From NCBI GenBank assembly GCA_965277355.1, contig CBDICN010000001.1:1178001-1242000 (forward strand): 64,000 nucleotides of DNA, given 5' to 3'. Origin of the DNA: RH-AL1 sp965277355. Lineage in GTDB: Bacteria; Pseudomonadota; Alphaproteobacteria; Rhizobiales; Beijerinckiaceae. The notes below the pieces were generated by a model. That model did not search any database, was not told the origin of the DNA, and saw nothing but the letters and a program-made list of their open reading frames with translations. The position numbers and the translations under genes were made by a program. Below, piece by piece: positions 26,457-36,308 of this stretch (position 1 is its first letter; each line of letters begins with the position of its first letter).

Positions 26457-28295
26457 CTACTCCACCGTCACGCTCTTCGCCAGGTTGCGCGGCTGGTCGG
26501 CGTCCTTCCCCATGAAGACGGCGGTGTGATAGGCGATCATCTGCACCGGCACGGCGTAGACCAGCGCGGAGAAATCGGGTGCCATGTCCAGCAGCACGAT
26601 CGTCTCCTCCGCCTCGCCGGCGAACTCGTCCGCCGCCCGCGCGTCGCCGATGAGGATCAGCCGCCCGCCTCGCGCGGAGACCTCCTGCATGTTGGAGACC
26701 GTCTTCTCGTAGACCGCGTCGCGCGGCGCAATGACGATGACCGGCATGTCCTCGTCGACAAGCGCGATCGGACCGTGCTTCAGCTCGCCGGCGGCATAGC
26801 CCTCGGCGTGGATGTAGGACAGTTCCTTCAGCTTCAGCGCGCCCTCCATCGCGAGAGGGTACGAGGTGCCGCGCCCGAGGTAGAGCACGTCGCGCACCCT
26901 CCCGAGCTCGCGGGCGAGGTGCTCGACCTGGCCTTCGCGCTTGATCGCCTCGGCCATCAGCCCCGGCACGGCGGCGAGCTCGCCGACGAGCCGCGCCTCC
27001 TCGGCCTCGGTAAGGGTGCCGCGGGCGCGGCCGAACGCCAGCGCGAGGCAGGCCAGCACGGCGAGCTGGCAGGTGAAGGCCTTGGTCGAGGCGACGCCGA
27101 TCTCGGGACCGGCCAGCGTGCGCGCGGTCACGTCGCTCTCGCGCGCCATCGTCGAGCTCTCGACGTTGACGACGCACAGGATCGTCTGTCCGTTGGCCTT
27201 CGCGTAGCGCAGCGAGGCCAGCGTATCGGCCGTTTCGCCGGACTGCGAGACGACGATGGTGAGGCCGCCCGCCGTCATCGGCACCTCGCCGTAGCGGAAC
27301 TCGGACGCGACCTCGATCGTCACCGGCAGCCGCGCGTAGCGCTCGAACCAATATTTCGAGGTCAGCCCGGCCATGTAGGCGGTGCCGCAGGCGGTGATCG
27401 TCAGCCTGTCGATCGCCTTGACGTCGACCGGCAGCTCGAACGGCAGCGAGACGCGGCCGGCGGACATGTCGAGGTAGTGCCCGAGCGTCCAGGCGACGAC
27501 CTCGGGCTGCTCGTGGATCTCCTTCGCCATGAAGTGGCGGTGGTTGCCTTTGTCGACGAGGAACGCCGCCGCCATCGTCTTCAGCCGCCGCCGCTCCACC
27601 CGGTTGTTGCCCGCGTCGTGGAATTCCGCCCGATCGTGGGTGAGCACGACCCAGTCGCCCTCCTCCAGGTAGGTCAGCGTGTCGGTGAAGGGGGCGAGCG
27701 CGAGCGCGTCCGAGCCGAGGTACATCGTCCCGGCTTCGTCGCCCTGCCCGTACCCGACCGCGAGAGGCGCGCCCTTGCGAGCCCCGACGAGAAGGTCCGC
27801 CTGCCCTTGGAACAGGAAAGCGAGCGCGAAGGCTCCTCGGAGCCGTGGCAGGCTGGCCGCCACCGCCGCCCGCGGGCTGAGACCCTCATCCATGGCGTCG
27901 GTGACGAGGTGGGCGACGACTTCCGTGTCGGTCTGCGTCGCGAAGAGATGACCCTTGGCCTGCAGCGACTCGCGAAGCTCGCGGAAGTTCTCGATGATGC
28001 CGTTGTGGACCACCGCGACCTTTGGCGTCGCGTGGGGATGGGCGTTGACCTCGGTCGGACGTCCGTGCGTCGCCCAGCGCGTGTGGCCGATGCCGATCGT
28101 GCCCTCGAGCGGCTCACGGCGCAGCAACGCCTCGAGGTTGCGGAGTTTGCCCTCGGCGCGGCGGCGTACGAGGTGGCCGCCCTCCAGCGTGGCGATGCCG
28201 GCCGAATCGTAGCCGCGATACTCGAGCCGCTTCAGCGCCTCGATGAGCCGCCCCGCGACCGGCTCGCGCCCGAGGATCCCGACGATGCCGCACAT
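26457..28295 (-). CDS. glmS: Glucosamine-6-phosphate synthase (isomerizing)
   Basis: 612 residues. Makes glucosamine-6-phosphate from fructose-6-phosphate and glutamine. Starts MCGIVGILG (ATG 28295, with GGAGGGGCT upstream); Cys2 is the glutaminase nucleophile, and the amidotransferase domain holds HTRWATHGRP and HNGIIENFRELR. Two SIS isomerase domains follow: TACGTAYMAGL, VVSQSGETADTLASLRYAK and the C-terminal LAKSVTVE. The frame is open to 28388, without similarity. Same strand as glmU (108-base gap), giving a UDP-GlcNAc precursor pair. No glmS ribozyme-like sequence was recognised upstream. Confidence 0.97.
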   Translation of the reverse strand: MCGIVGILGREPVAGRLIEALKRLEYRGYDSAGIATLEGGHLVRRRAEGKLRNLEALLRREPLEGTIGIGHTRWATHGRPTEVNAHPHATPKVAVVHNGIIENFRELRESLQAKGHLFATQTDTEVVAHLVTDAMDEGLSPRAAVAASLPRLRGAFALAFLFQGQADLLVGARKGAPLAVGYGQGDEAGTMYLGSDALALAPFTDTLTYLEEGDWVVLTHDRAEFHDAGNNRVERRRLKTMAAAFLVDKGNHRHFMAKEIHEQPEVVAWTLGHYLDMSAGRVSLPFELPVDVKAIDRLTITACGTAYMAGLTSKYWFERYARLPVTIEVASEFRYGEVPMTAGGLTIVVSQSGETADTLASLRYAKANGQTILCVVNVESSTMARESDVTARTLAGPEIGVASTKAFTCQLAVLACLALAFGRARGTLTEAEEARLVGELAAVPGLMAEAIKREGQVEHLARELGRVRDVLYLGRGTSYPLAMEGALKLKELSYIHAEGYAAGELKHGPIALVDEDMPVIVIAPRDAVYEKTVSNMQEVSARGGRLILIGDARAADEFAGEAEETIVLLDMAPDFSALVYAVPVQMIAYHTAVFMGKDADQPRNLAKSVTVE

Positions 28296-28308
28296 AGCCC
28301 CTCCATGG

Positions 28309-28336
28309 TGGCGCCTCGAAGATGGCGCCTCCAAGC
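28309..28336. repeat. 14-bp tandem duplication between glmU and glmS
   Basis: TGGCGCCTCGAAGA at 28309 and TGGCGCCTCCAAGC at 28323, 12 of 14 bases alike, just upstream of the glmS ribosome binding site. Confidence 0.6.
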
Positions 28337-28403
28337 TCAAGCGAGGCCATAGCGCCCCGCGGCGATCATGCCAATGGCGGTGAGCCAACCCACTGCGTTG
28401 ACC

Positions 28404-29762
28404 TTAACTCTTCGCCTTCGCGGCGCGGGAAAGGCGCAGCGCCTTGGCCCAGCCCGGCTTCTCGATTTGCCGTGCGCGCGCGATCGCCAGCGCATCGGGC
28501 GACACGTCGTCGGTAACGACGGAGCCGGTGGCGATATAGGCGCCGTCGCCGATCGTCACCGGCGCGATGAGCGCGCTGTGCGAGCCGACGAAGACGTTGG
28601 CGCCGATCTCGGTCCTGTGCTTGGCGTAGCCGTCGTAGTTGCAGGTGATCGTGCCGGCGCCGACGTTGGTCTTGGTGCCGACCGTGGCATCGCCGATGTA
28701 GGAGAGATGGCTAGCCTTGACGCCCGCGGCGAGCGCGGATGCCTTCACCTCGACGAAGTTGCCGATGTGGACGTCCTCGCCCAGCACGCTGCCCGGCCGC
28801 AGCCGCGCGAAGGGACCGATCACCGCCCGCGCGCCGATCTCGACGCCTTCGAGATGGCTGAAGGCGCGGATACGCGCCCCCTCGCCGACGCAGACGCCCG
28901 GCGCGAAGACGACGTTAGGCTCGACGACGACATCTCGCGCGAGGCGCGTGTCGTAGGCGAACGTCACGGTCTCGGGATCGACGAGCGTGACGCCGGCCCG
29001 CATCGCGGCGGCCCGCAGCCAAGACTGCATCGTGGCTTCGGCTCGGGCGAGTTGGGCGCGATCGTTGACGCCCTGGACCTCCGCCTCCTCGGCACGCACC
29101 ACCGCCGTCTCAAGGCCGCGGCGGCGGGCGATCTCGACGACGTCGGTGAGGTAGAACTCGCCTTTCGCGTTGGCCGTGCCGACCTCCCCCAGCAGGTCGA
29201 GCACGAGGCGCCCGTCGAGCGCCATGAAGCCGGCGTTGCACAGCGTCACCGCGCGCTCGGCGTCGTTGGCGTCCTTCTCCTCGCGGATCGCGACGAGCCT
29301 GTCGCCTTCCGTGAGCAGGCGCCCGTAGCCTTTCGGATCGCGCGCGGTAAAGCCGAGCACGACGACGGCCGCCCCACTCTCCCGCAGCTTGTCGCGCAGC
29401 ACCGCGAACGTCTCCGGTCGCACCAGCGGCGAATCGGCAAAGGCGACGATGAGATCGTCGTAGCCTTTGGCGATCGCCGGCGCGGCGGCGAGCACGGCAT
29501 CGGCGGTCCCGCGGCGCTCCACCTGGGCGAAAATCTCGGCGTCGCCGGCCTCCCGCGCGACATCGCCGCGACCCGGCCCCACCACCAGCGCCACATCGTC
29601 GACTTTCGCGGACCGAAGCGCGGCAAGGCAATGGGCGAGCATCGAACGCCCGGCGACCTCGTGCAGCACCTTGGGTCGCGCCGATTGCATCCGCGTCCCC
29701 TCCCCGGCCGCGAGCAGCACGGCGAGGCAGGTGCGGTTTCGCTCCGAGGATGAGGCGACCAT
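28404..29762 (-). CDS. glmU: Bifunctional UDP-GlcNAc pyrophosphorylase / GlcN-1-P acetyltransferase
   Basis: 452 residues. N-terminal uridylyltransferase with LAAGEGTRMQSARPKVLHEVAG (about 16-37), ERRGTADAVL and NAGFMALDG; C-terminal left-handed beta-helix acetyltransferase with hexapeptide repeats and the active-site stretch VKASHLSYIGDATVGTKTNVGAGTITCNYDG (about 342-372). Completes UDP-GlcNAc synthesis for peptidoglycan and lipopolysaccharide. Start ATG 29762. Upstream of glmS and divergent from opgG across 149 bases. Confidence 0.97.
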   Translation of the reverse strand: MVASSSERNRTCLAVLLAAGEGTRMQSARPKVLHEVAGRSMLAHCLAALRSAKVDDVALVVGPGRGDVAREAGDAEIFAQVERRGTADAVLAAAPAIAKGYDDLIVAFADSPLVRPETFAVLRDKLRESGAAVVVLGFTARDPKGYGRLLTEGDRLVAIREEKDANDAERAVTLCNAGFMALDGRLVLDLLGEVGTANAKGEFYLTDVVEIARRRGLETAVVRAEEAEVQGVNDRAQLARAEATMQSWLRAAAMRAGVTLVDPETVTFAYDTRLARDVVVEPNVVFAPGVCVGEGARIRAFSHLEGVEIGARAVIGPFARLRPGSVLGEDVHIGNFVEVKASALAAGVKASHLSYIGDATVGTKTNVGAGTITCNYDGYAKHRTEIGANVFVGSHSALIAPVTIGDGAYIATGSVVTDDVSPDALAIARARQIEKPGWAKALRLSRAAKAKS

Positions 29763-29911
29763 GGCGTTCTCCGACTAGCGCTGGCCACGCGGATAAGCGA
29801 TGGTCGGGGCAACCGCAAATTTGCAAGCGTCCGGCGCGACTGCGAACCTATTGCGGAGCGCCCTTCTGCCGTGCTGTTCCTGTCTAACCGAAGCTCTGGC
29901 AAACGAGATCG

Positions 29912-31525
29912 ATGTACCAGCGCCGCGACGTCCTCAAGCTATCGCTGAGCGGGAGCGTCGGCATGGCAGCCTTGGTGCTCGCGGCGCCGACCCTCGCACA
30001 GGACACGGCTCCTCCGCCCGCGCCGGCCGGCGGTCCCGCCGAGACGCCGGCGTCTGCGCCTGCTGCACCTCCCGTGGCCGGCCCCGGTGTCAGCCTCGCT
30101 CCGCCGGTCGATTTCACGGCGAGCGGCATCACCGACATGGCGCGCGATCTCGCCTCCAGGCCCTACAAGCCGATCGGCACTGATCTGCCGGCCCCGTTCG
30201 CATCGCTGACGCCCGAGCAATATGCCGATATCCACGTGAAGCCGGAGGCACGCATCTGGGCCGGCGAGACCATCGGCTTCGTGGTCGAGCCGCTGCATCG
30301 CGGCTTCCAGTTCAGCAATCCGATCGTCATCAACCTCGTCGCGCAGGGCAAAGCCTACCGAATGGTCTACGAGACCAAGCTGTTCGACTTCGGCAAGCTC
30401 AACCCGACGAAGATCGGCGATATCGGCTTTTCCGGGTTCCGGGCGCTGATCCCGCAAAAGGGCGGCAACGATGCCGAACTGGTCAGCTTTCAGGGCGCGA
30501 ACTTCTTCCACGCCGTCGCGCCCGGCCAGATCGAGGGCGTGATGGCGCGCGCGCTGGCCCTCAAGATCGGCGACCCCAAGGGCGAGGAGATGCCGCTCTT
30601 CCGTTCGATGTGGATCGAGAAGCCGAGCCTCATCGCCAACGTGCTGCTCGTCCATGCCATCATCGATTCGGAGAGCGTTGTCGGCGCCTTCCGCTTCACG
30701 ATCAGGCCCGGCGACGCAACGATCATCGACACCGAATGCACCCTGTTCCCGCGCGCCAACATCGACAATTATGGCCTCGCGACCATGAGCGCGACGCATC
30801 TCCTCAGCTTCCTCGACCACAAGCGCTTCGACGATTACCGACCCAGTGTCAGCGAGGTCTGCGGTCTCCAGATGCTGACCGGCGGCGGCGAGTGGCTGTG
30901 GCGTCCTGTCGCCAATCGCGAGACCCTGCAGATCTCGACTTTCGTCGACGACAAGCCGCGCGGTTTCGGCTTCATCCTGCGCGACCGCGACTTCGAGGAT
31001 TATGCCGACGAGGAGAACCACTGGGAGAAAAGGCCCACCCTGTGGATCGAGCCGCTCGGCGAGTGGGCCGAGGGCGGCGTTCAACTTATCGAGGTCCCGT
31101 CGCAGTCGGATGCCAACGACAACATTCTATGTTTCTGGCGCCCGAAACAGCCGCTGAAAGCCAACGTCGAGACTGCCTTCGCCTACCGGCAGTTCTGGTG
31201 CTGGAACCCACCCGCGCGTCCCGACGGTGCACGGACCTTGCACTCCCGCTCCGGCAGCGTCGGAAAGCATGCCCGCTTCTTCGTCGAGTTCCAGGGCGAC
31301 GTGCTGGGCGACGCCAAGCAGATCGACGGCCTGTCGCCGACGTTGACCGCCGGAGCGGGTTCCATCACCATGATGAAGACGTTCTCCGATCTCGATCGCA
31401 AGGCCGTCCGCGTTCTGTTCGAGTTCGATCCCGGCAGCGCCGAATCCTCGGAACTGCGGCTCGTCCTGACGGCGCGCGGAAAGCCGATTACCGAGACCTG
31501 GCTCTATCGCTGGACGCCCCCATGA
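29912..31525 (+). CDS. opgG: Periplasmic glucan biosynthesis protein, OpgG/OpgD family
   Basis: 537 residues. Needed for osmoregulated periplasmic glucan synthesis, shaping the branched backbone in the periplasm. The N-terminus has a twin-arginine signal (YQRRDVLKLSLSGSVGMAALVLA, cleavage near ALAQ), which is the OpgD form; OpgG of E. coli is Sec-exported. An Ala/Pro-rich spacer follows, then the MdoG domain (about 60-535) with FSGFRALIPQKGGNDAELVSFQGANFF and RDRDFEDYADEENHWEKRPTLWIEPLG. Start ATG 29912. Its stop overlaps the opgH start (ATGA), so the pair is coupled. Confidence 0.92.
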   Translation: MYQRRDVLKLSLSGSVGMAALVLAAPTLAQDTAPPPAPAGGPAETPASAPAAPPVAGPGVSLAPPVDFTASGITDMARDLASRPYKPIGTDLPAPFASLTPEQYADIHVKPEARIWAGETIGFVVEPLHRGFQFSNPIVINLVAQGKAYRMVYETKLFDFGKLNPTKIGDIGFSGFRALIPQKGGNDAELVSFQGANFFHAVAPGQIEGVMARALALKIGDPKGEEMPLFRSMWIEKPSLIANVLLVHAIIDSESVVGAFRFTIRPGDATIIDTECTLFPRANIDNYGLATMSATHLLSFLDHKRFDDYRPSVSEVCGLQMLTGGGEWLWRPVANRETLQISTFVDDKPRGFGFILRDRDFEDYADEENHWEKRPTLWIEPLGEWAEGGVQLIEVPSQSDANDNILCFWRPKQPLKANVETAFAYRQFWCWNPPARPDGARTLHSRSGSVGKHARFFVEFQGDVLGDAKQIDGLSPTLTAGAGSITMMKTFSDLDRKAVRVLFEFDPGSAESSELRLVLTARGKPITETWLYRWTPP

Positions 31526-33711
31526 CGGACGAGACCGCCGCGACCATCGCGCATGCGCCTCGCGGCTCTTCCGGACTCCGGCCCGCGGTACCGGTGGAGG
31601 CGCGGCTGGAGATGCCGACGCAGAGCCTGCGCCGCCACGATCCGCCGCGGCCACGCGTGCGGCAGGCCTTTCAGACCGCGACCTGGCTCGCGCGACTTCT
31701 CATCTTCGGCGGCGCGCTGGTCCTCACCAGCTACGGCGCCTACGAGATGTACAAGGTCGTCTCGGTGGGCGGCACGACGACGCTCGAGTGGGCGCTGCTC
31801 GTCCTCTTCGTCGCGAACTTCTCCTGGATCGCCGTGGCGTTCACGAGCTCGCTGGTCGGCTTCGCGTGGATGCTGTTCCTCGCGCCCCCGGTACCCGGCA
31901 TCCCGGCCGAGCTGAAGAGCCGCACGGCCGTGGTGATGCCGATCTACAACGAGAGCCCTGAACGGGTCTTCGCCGGCGTCGAGGCGATGATCGAGGACGT
32001 GCAGGCGACAGGCCTCGGCGCCTCGTTCGATTGGTTCTTCCTGTCGGATACCACCAATCCCGACGTGTTCGTCGCGGAAGAGCGCGCCTTCCTGACGATC
32101 CGCGATCGTCTCGGATCCGACGTCCCGGTCTTCTACCGGCACCGTGCCAACAATCATGCGCGCAAGGCCGGCAACATCGGCGATTTCGTGACCCGTTGGG
32201 GCGGCCGCTACGAGCACATGGTAGTGCTCGACGCCGATAGCCTGATGCTCGGCCATGCCATCGTCAACCTCGCCGCCGCGATGGAGGCCGACCCGGATGC
32301 CGGCATCATCCAGACGCTGCCGCTGATCATCAACCGCAACACGCTGTTCGCCCGCGTGCAGCAGTTCGCCGCCCGCATCTACGGACCGGTGATCGCGGCC
32401 GGCCTTTCGAATTGGATGGGCCGCGACGGCAATTATTGGGGCCACAATGCGATCATCCGCACCAAGGCCTTCGCCGACCATTGCGGGCTGCCGATCCTGC
32501 GCGGCAAGCCGCCCTTCGGCGGCCACGTGCTCAGCCACGACTTCGTCGAGGCAGCGCTGATCCGCCGAGCCGGCTACGCCGTCTTCATGCTGCCCGTCCT
32601 CGACGGCAGCTACGAGGAGAGCCCGCCCTCCCTCATCGATCTTTCCGCCCGCGACAGGCGCTGGTGCCAGGGTAACCTCCAGCACCTGCGCGTGCTGACC
32701 GCCAGCGGCTTCCACCCGGCGTCGCGGCAGCATTTCGCGACCGGTATCTTCGCCTATCTGGCTTCGCCGCTGTGGATGCTGCAGCTGCTCGTCGGCATGA
32801 TCCTGGTGCTGCAGGCGAGCTACATCAAACCGGAATATTTCACCAACGAGTTCACCATGGTGCCGGCGTTCCCGCGCTTCGATGCGGAGCGCTCGCTGAG
32901 CCTGTTCGCCGTCACGATGGTCGTGCTGCTGATGCCGAAGGTCTTCGGCCTGCTGCTGTCGCTGCTGCAGACGAAGACGCGGCGCGGCAGCGGCGGCGCC
33001 ATCCGGCTGATCCTGTCGGCGCTCTTCGAGATCATGATGTCGGCGCTTCTCGCCCCGGTGATGATGCTCATCCAGACCGGGCACGTCGTACACTTTTTGT
33101 TCGGTTTCGATACTGGATGGGACCCGCAAAGGCGCGACGACGGATCGATCGCGTTCATGGCCATCGTGCGGCGCCACCGCTCGCACGTCCTGTTCGGCGT
33201 GCTAACCCTCATCAGCGGTCTCATGATCTCGCCCTCGCTGGTCGCCTGGATGTCGCCGACGATCGCCGGCCTCGTCCTGGCGATCGTCCTCTCCTGGTCT
33301 ACCGGGCAGCTCTCGATCGGGCTCGCCTTCCGCCGCATCGGTATCCTGAGCACACCGGAAGAGCGATCCAAGCCAAAGATCGTGACGCGGGCCGCGGAGA
33401 TCCTCACCGAGATCGGGGGCGCTCCCGAGGAGCCGGAGAACTGCTTGTCGCGTCTAAGCAACGATCCCCTCCTCCAGATCGCGCATGAGGCGTTCCGGCC
33501 GAAGGAGAAGCCGCGCAACCGCGGCGAGATCACCTCGGATTGGGCGCTCGCCGAAGCCAAGCTCAACGACGCCGAGACACTCGAGGATGCGATCGCCTGG
33601 CTGAAGCCCCGCGAGCGTATGGCCATTCTCAACGATGCGGTCCTCATGCAAACGCTGCTCGCCCTGCCGCCTGCCGACGCCGCGCAGACCCCGCAGCGTG
33701 CGACCGGCTGA
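31522..33711 (+). CDS. opgH: Glucans biosynthesis glucosyltransferase H
   Basis: 729 residues. Inner-membrane family 2 glycosyltransferase that polymerises glucose from UDP-glucose into the periplasmic glucan backbone. Two N-terminal helices (ARLLIFGGALVLTSYGAYEMY and ALLVLFVANFSWIAVAF), catalytic domain with VVMPIYNES, VVLDADSLM (DxD), SHDFVEAALIRRAGY and the DRRWCQGNLQHL (Q/RxxRW) motif, then about six helices. The long C-terminal tail is charged. ATG 31522 overlaps the opgG stop; the longer open frame upstream is a shadow of opgG. Confidence 0.95.
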   Translation: MTDETAATIAHAPRGSSGLRPAVPVEARLEMPTQSLRRHDPPRPRVRQAFQTATWLARLLIFGGALVLTSYGAYEMYKVVSVGGTTTLEWALLVLFVANFSWIAVAFTSSLVGFAWMLFLAPPVPGIPAELKSRTAVVMPIYNESPERVFAGVEAMIEDVQATGLGASFDWFFLSDTTNPDVFVAEERAFLTIRDRLGSDVPVFYRHRANNHARKAGNIGDFVTRWGGRYEHMVVLDADSLMLGHAIVNLAAAMEADPDAGIIQTLPLIINRNTLFARVQQFAARIYGPVIAAGLSNWMGRDGNYWGHNAIIRTKAFADHCGLPILRGKPPFGGHVLSHDFVEAALIRRAGYAVFMLPVLDGSYEESPPSLIDLSARDRRWCQGNLQHLRVLTASGFHPASRQHFATGIFAYLASPLWMLQLLVGMILVLQASYIKPEYFTNEFTMVPAFPRFDAERSLSLFAVTMVVLLMPKVFGLLLSLLQTKTRRGSGGAIRLILSALFEIMMSALLAPVMMLIQTGHVVHFLFGFDTGWDPQRRDDGSIAFMAIVRRHRSHVLFGVLTLISGLMISPSLVAWMSPTIAGLVLAIVLSWSTGQLSIGLAFRRIGILSTPEERSKPKIVTRAAEILTEIGGAPEEPENCLSRLSNDPLLQIAHEAFRPKEKPRNRGEITSDWALAEAKLNDAETLEDAIAWLKPRERMAILNDAVLMQTLLALPPADAAQTPQRATG

Positions 33712-33960
33712 CGAGTCCTGCGCGGCCTTATGACGCAGAGGAAGCGGGTAGCCGAACGGCGTGTTTAACGATCCACGGCTTGCATTTGCCGACGAAATCA
33801 CCGACATGCGCCGATGTGGAAGAGCGACGATATTGTCCTTCCGCACCCGGCCTCTCTAAGGAGGCGATCCGTTCGCAGCTCTGCCGAGCCAAACAATTGT
33901 CTTTGGCGGCGTAGGATAAAGCCTCGATTGGCTGGCGCGAACGCCCCATCCAGGACATCG

Positions 33961-35559
33961 ATGACATTAGAGGAAATCGGCCCGATTACCGGCCAGCATG
34001 CTGACCAAGCGGCGGTCGTCACGTTCGACGATCTCGGCCTCAGCCAAAAGGTGCTCCAAGCCGTCGTGGCGTCCGGCTACACGCAGCCCACGCCCATCCA
34101 AGCCCAAGCGATACCCCCGGCCCTCATCGGCCGCGACATCCTCGGCATCGCGCAGACCGGAACCGGGAAAACGGCGGCGTTCGTGTTGCCGATGCTTTCG
34201 AGGCTCGAAAGCGGTCGCGCGAGGGCGCGCATGCCGCGGACGCTCATTCTCGAACCGACCCGCGAGCTCGCGGCACAGGTCGAGGAAAGCTTCGTCAAAT
34301 ACGGCGTCAACCACAAGCTCGACGTCGCTTTGCTGATCGGCGGCGTCTCCTTCGCCGATCAGGAAACCAAGATCACCCGCGGCGCGGATGTTCTGATCGC
34401 GACGCCGGGCCGGCTGCTCGACTTCTCGGAGCGCGGCAAGCTGCTCCTCACCGGTATCGAAATCCTCGTCATCGACGAGGCCGACCGGATGCTCGACATG
34501 GGCTTCATCCCCGACATCGAGCGAATCTGCAAGCTGGTGCCGTTCACCCGCCAGACCTTGTTCTTCTCGGCCACGATGCCGCCCGAGATCACGCGGCTCA
34601 CCGAACAGTTCCTGCACAACCCGGTACGCGTCGAGGTGGCCCGCGCCGCGACCACGGCCGCGACCATCACCCAGAGCCTCGTCGCCTCGCATGGCGGGGA
34701 TGCCAAGCGCGAAACGCTGCGGCGGTTGATCCGAACCGCCGACGGCTTCAAGAATGCGATCATCTTCTGCAATCGGAAGCGCGATGTCGCGATCCTGCAC
34801 AAGTCGCTGCAAAAGCACGGCTTCTCAGTCGGTGCGCTGCATGGCGACATGGATCAGCGCGCACGCATGCTCTCGCTCGACGCCTTCAAGACCGGCGCCG
34901 TCGATCTGATCGTGTGCTCGGATGTCGCGGCGCGTGGCCTCGATATCCCCGACGTCAGCCATGTCTTCAACTTTGACGTGCCGACCCACGCCGAAGACTA
35001 TGTTCACCGTATCGGCCGTACCGGTCGAGCCGGCCGCAAGGGCGCCGCGCTGTCCATCGTGACGCGGTCCGACGAGAAGTACCTCGCGGAGATCGTGAAG
35101 GTCATCGCGCGTCGGGTCGACTGGGATCAGGGCGTTACCCTCGACACCTTGCCGCCGGAGGAAGATGCTGGCGAGGAGCGGCTCCATACACGCCGGGAAG
35201 CGCCGGAGCGTGATGCCGCCAAGTCGCGGCGCTTGCGCGGCACGTCGCGGCGATCAACCGAACCGTGCGAGAGGCTGCCAGCGACCGAGGGGGCTACCAC
35301 GCATCCCCGCTCGCGACGTCATGGCGGCGCACCGCGCCCCGCGCCGGCGCCGGTCCGCCCCGAAGCGGTCGCGGCGGCGGAGCGGCCGGCGCCGAGGAGG
35401 CGCGACGAGACCGCCCCGACTCGCGGCGAGCCCTCGACTCAGCGTGTGCGGCGTGCCGAACACGAGGATGCTCCCGTGCTCGGCATGGGCGATCACGTGC
35501 CGATGTTCCTGCTGCGCCCAACGCGCGTGAAGGCGATCAAGGAAGAGGCAGAGGGTTAA
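33961..35559 (+). CDS. DEAD-box RNA helicase, RhlE-like
   Basis: 532 residues. Motifs in order: Q motif TQPTPIQAQAIP, I AQTGTGKT, Ia PTRELAAQ, Ib TPGRLLD, II DEAD (VIDEADRMLDMGF), III SAT, IV IIFCNRK, V DVAARGLDIPDVSHV, VI HRIGRTGRAG. The last 150 residues are Arg/Pro-rich and disordered, as in RhlE proteins that act on ribosomal or structured RNA. ATG 33961 gives MTLEEIGPITG; an open frame starts at 33814 but without similarity. The 249-base gap before it shows no other feature. Confidence 0.93.
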   Translation: MTLEEIGPITGQHADQAAVVTFDDLGLSQKVLQAVVASGYTQPTPIQAQAIPPALIGRDILGIAQTGTGKTAAFVLPMLSRLESGRARARMPRTLILEPTRELAAQVEESFVKYGVNHKLDVALLIGGVSFADQETKITRGADVLIATPGRLLDFSERGKLLLTGIEILVIDEADRMLDMGFIPDIERICKLVPFTRQTLFFSATMPPEITRLTEQFLHNPVRVEVARAATTAATITQSLVASHGGDAKRETLRRLIRTADGFKNAIIFCNRKRDVAILHKSLQKHGFSVGALHGDMDQRARMLSLDAFKTGAVDLIVCSDVAARGLDIPDVSHVFNFDVPTHAEDYVHRIGRTGRAGRKGAALSIVTRSDEKYLAEIVKVIARRVDWDQGVTLDTLPPEEDAGEERLHTRREAPERDAAKSRRLRGTSRRSTEPCERLPATEGATTHPRSRRHGGAPRPAPAPVRPEAVAAAERPAPRRRDETAPTRGEPSTQRVRRAEHEDAPVLGMGDHVPMFLLRPTRVKAIKEEAEG

Positions 35560-35624
35560 GCCGAGCCCTCTCAGACCCCCATACTCCCGCTTGACCGCGC
35601 GGCGGCCCGTGTCAGACTTACGCC

Positions 35625-36308
35625 ATGGCCCGCTCGCGCGAACGCATCGAGATCACCCCCGACATCCTTTTACGGGCCTATTCCATCGGCCTTTTCCCGA
35701 TGGCGGAAAGCGCCGACGATCCGAACCTGTTCTGGGTCGATCCCGAGGAGCGCGGCATCTTTCCGCTCGATGGCCTGATTGTGTCCCGCAGCCTCGCCAA
35801 GACGGTGCGATCCGAACGATTCGAAATTCGCGTCGATGTCGATTACGCCGCCGTCATCGATGGCTGCGCCGCAATGGCGCCCGGGCGGGAGGGAACGTGG
35901 ATCAACGAGCGCATTCGTTCGCTATACAGCGCGCTCTATGAGCAGGGTCACGTTCATACGGTCGAGGTCTGCGAGGGCGGCGCTCTGGTGGGAGGCCTCT
36001 ACGGAGTAGCCATCGGAGCCGCGTTCTTCGGCGAGAGCATGTTCCACCGGGTGCGCGATGCCTCGAAGGTCGCGCTCGTTCATCTGGTTGCCCGGCTACG
36101 CGCCGGCGGCTTCCGCCTGCTGGACACGCAGTTCGTAACCGATCACCTCACCACGATGGGTGCCGTCGCGGTGCCGAAGCCGGCCTACCACTTGCTCCTA
36201 GCCGATGCCGTTGCGAGAACGGCGGATTTTCGCCCCTTCCGGAAGGGCGGGACGATCTCCGGTGCGCAGGCACTCGCACTCGTGCGCACGGGAACGCAGA
36301 CGGCTTAG
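35625..36308 (+). CDS. aat: Leucyl/phenylalanyl-tRNA-protein transferase
   Basis: 227 residues. Transfers Leu or Phe to N-terminal Arg/Lys, creating an N-degron. Family marks: ITPDILLRAYSIGLFPMAES (about 8-27), FWVDPEERGIFPLDG, WINERIRSLYSALYEQGHVHTVEV, GGLYGVAIGAAFFGESMFHRVRDASKVALVHL and LLDTQFVTDHLTTMGAV. Complements Bpt, which handles acidic N-termini. Its last bases overlap the end of the paoC-like gene on the other strand (36305-36308). Confidence 0.96.
   Translation: MARSRERIEITPDILLRAYSIGLFPMAESADDPNLFWVDPEERGIFPLDGLIVSRSLAKTVRSERFEIRVDVDYAAVIDGCAAMAPGREGTWINERIRSLYSALYEQGHVHTVEVCEGGALVGGLYGVAIGAAFFGESMFHRVRDASKVALVHLVARLRAGGFRLLDTQFVTDHLTTMGAVAVPKPAYHLLLADAVARTADFRPFRKGGTISGAQALALVRTGTQTA

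Noticed and set aside
26382..28352. 656-codon plus-strand ORF opposite glmS
   Set aside because: Antisense shadow; composition follows glmS codon structure.
26296..28403. glmS ribozyme/riboswitch upstream of glmS
   Set aside because: The 108-base gap shows no glmS-ribozyme core, and the element is typical of Gram-positive bacteria.
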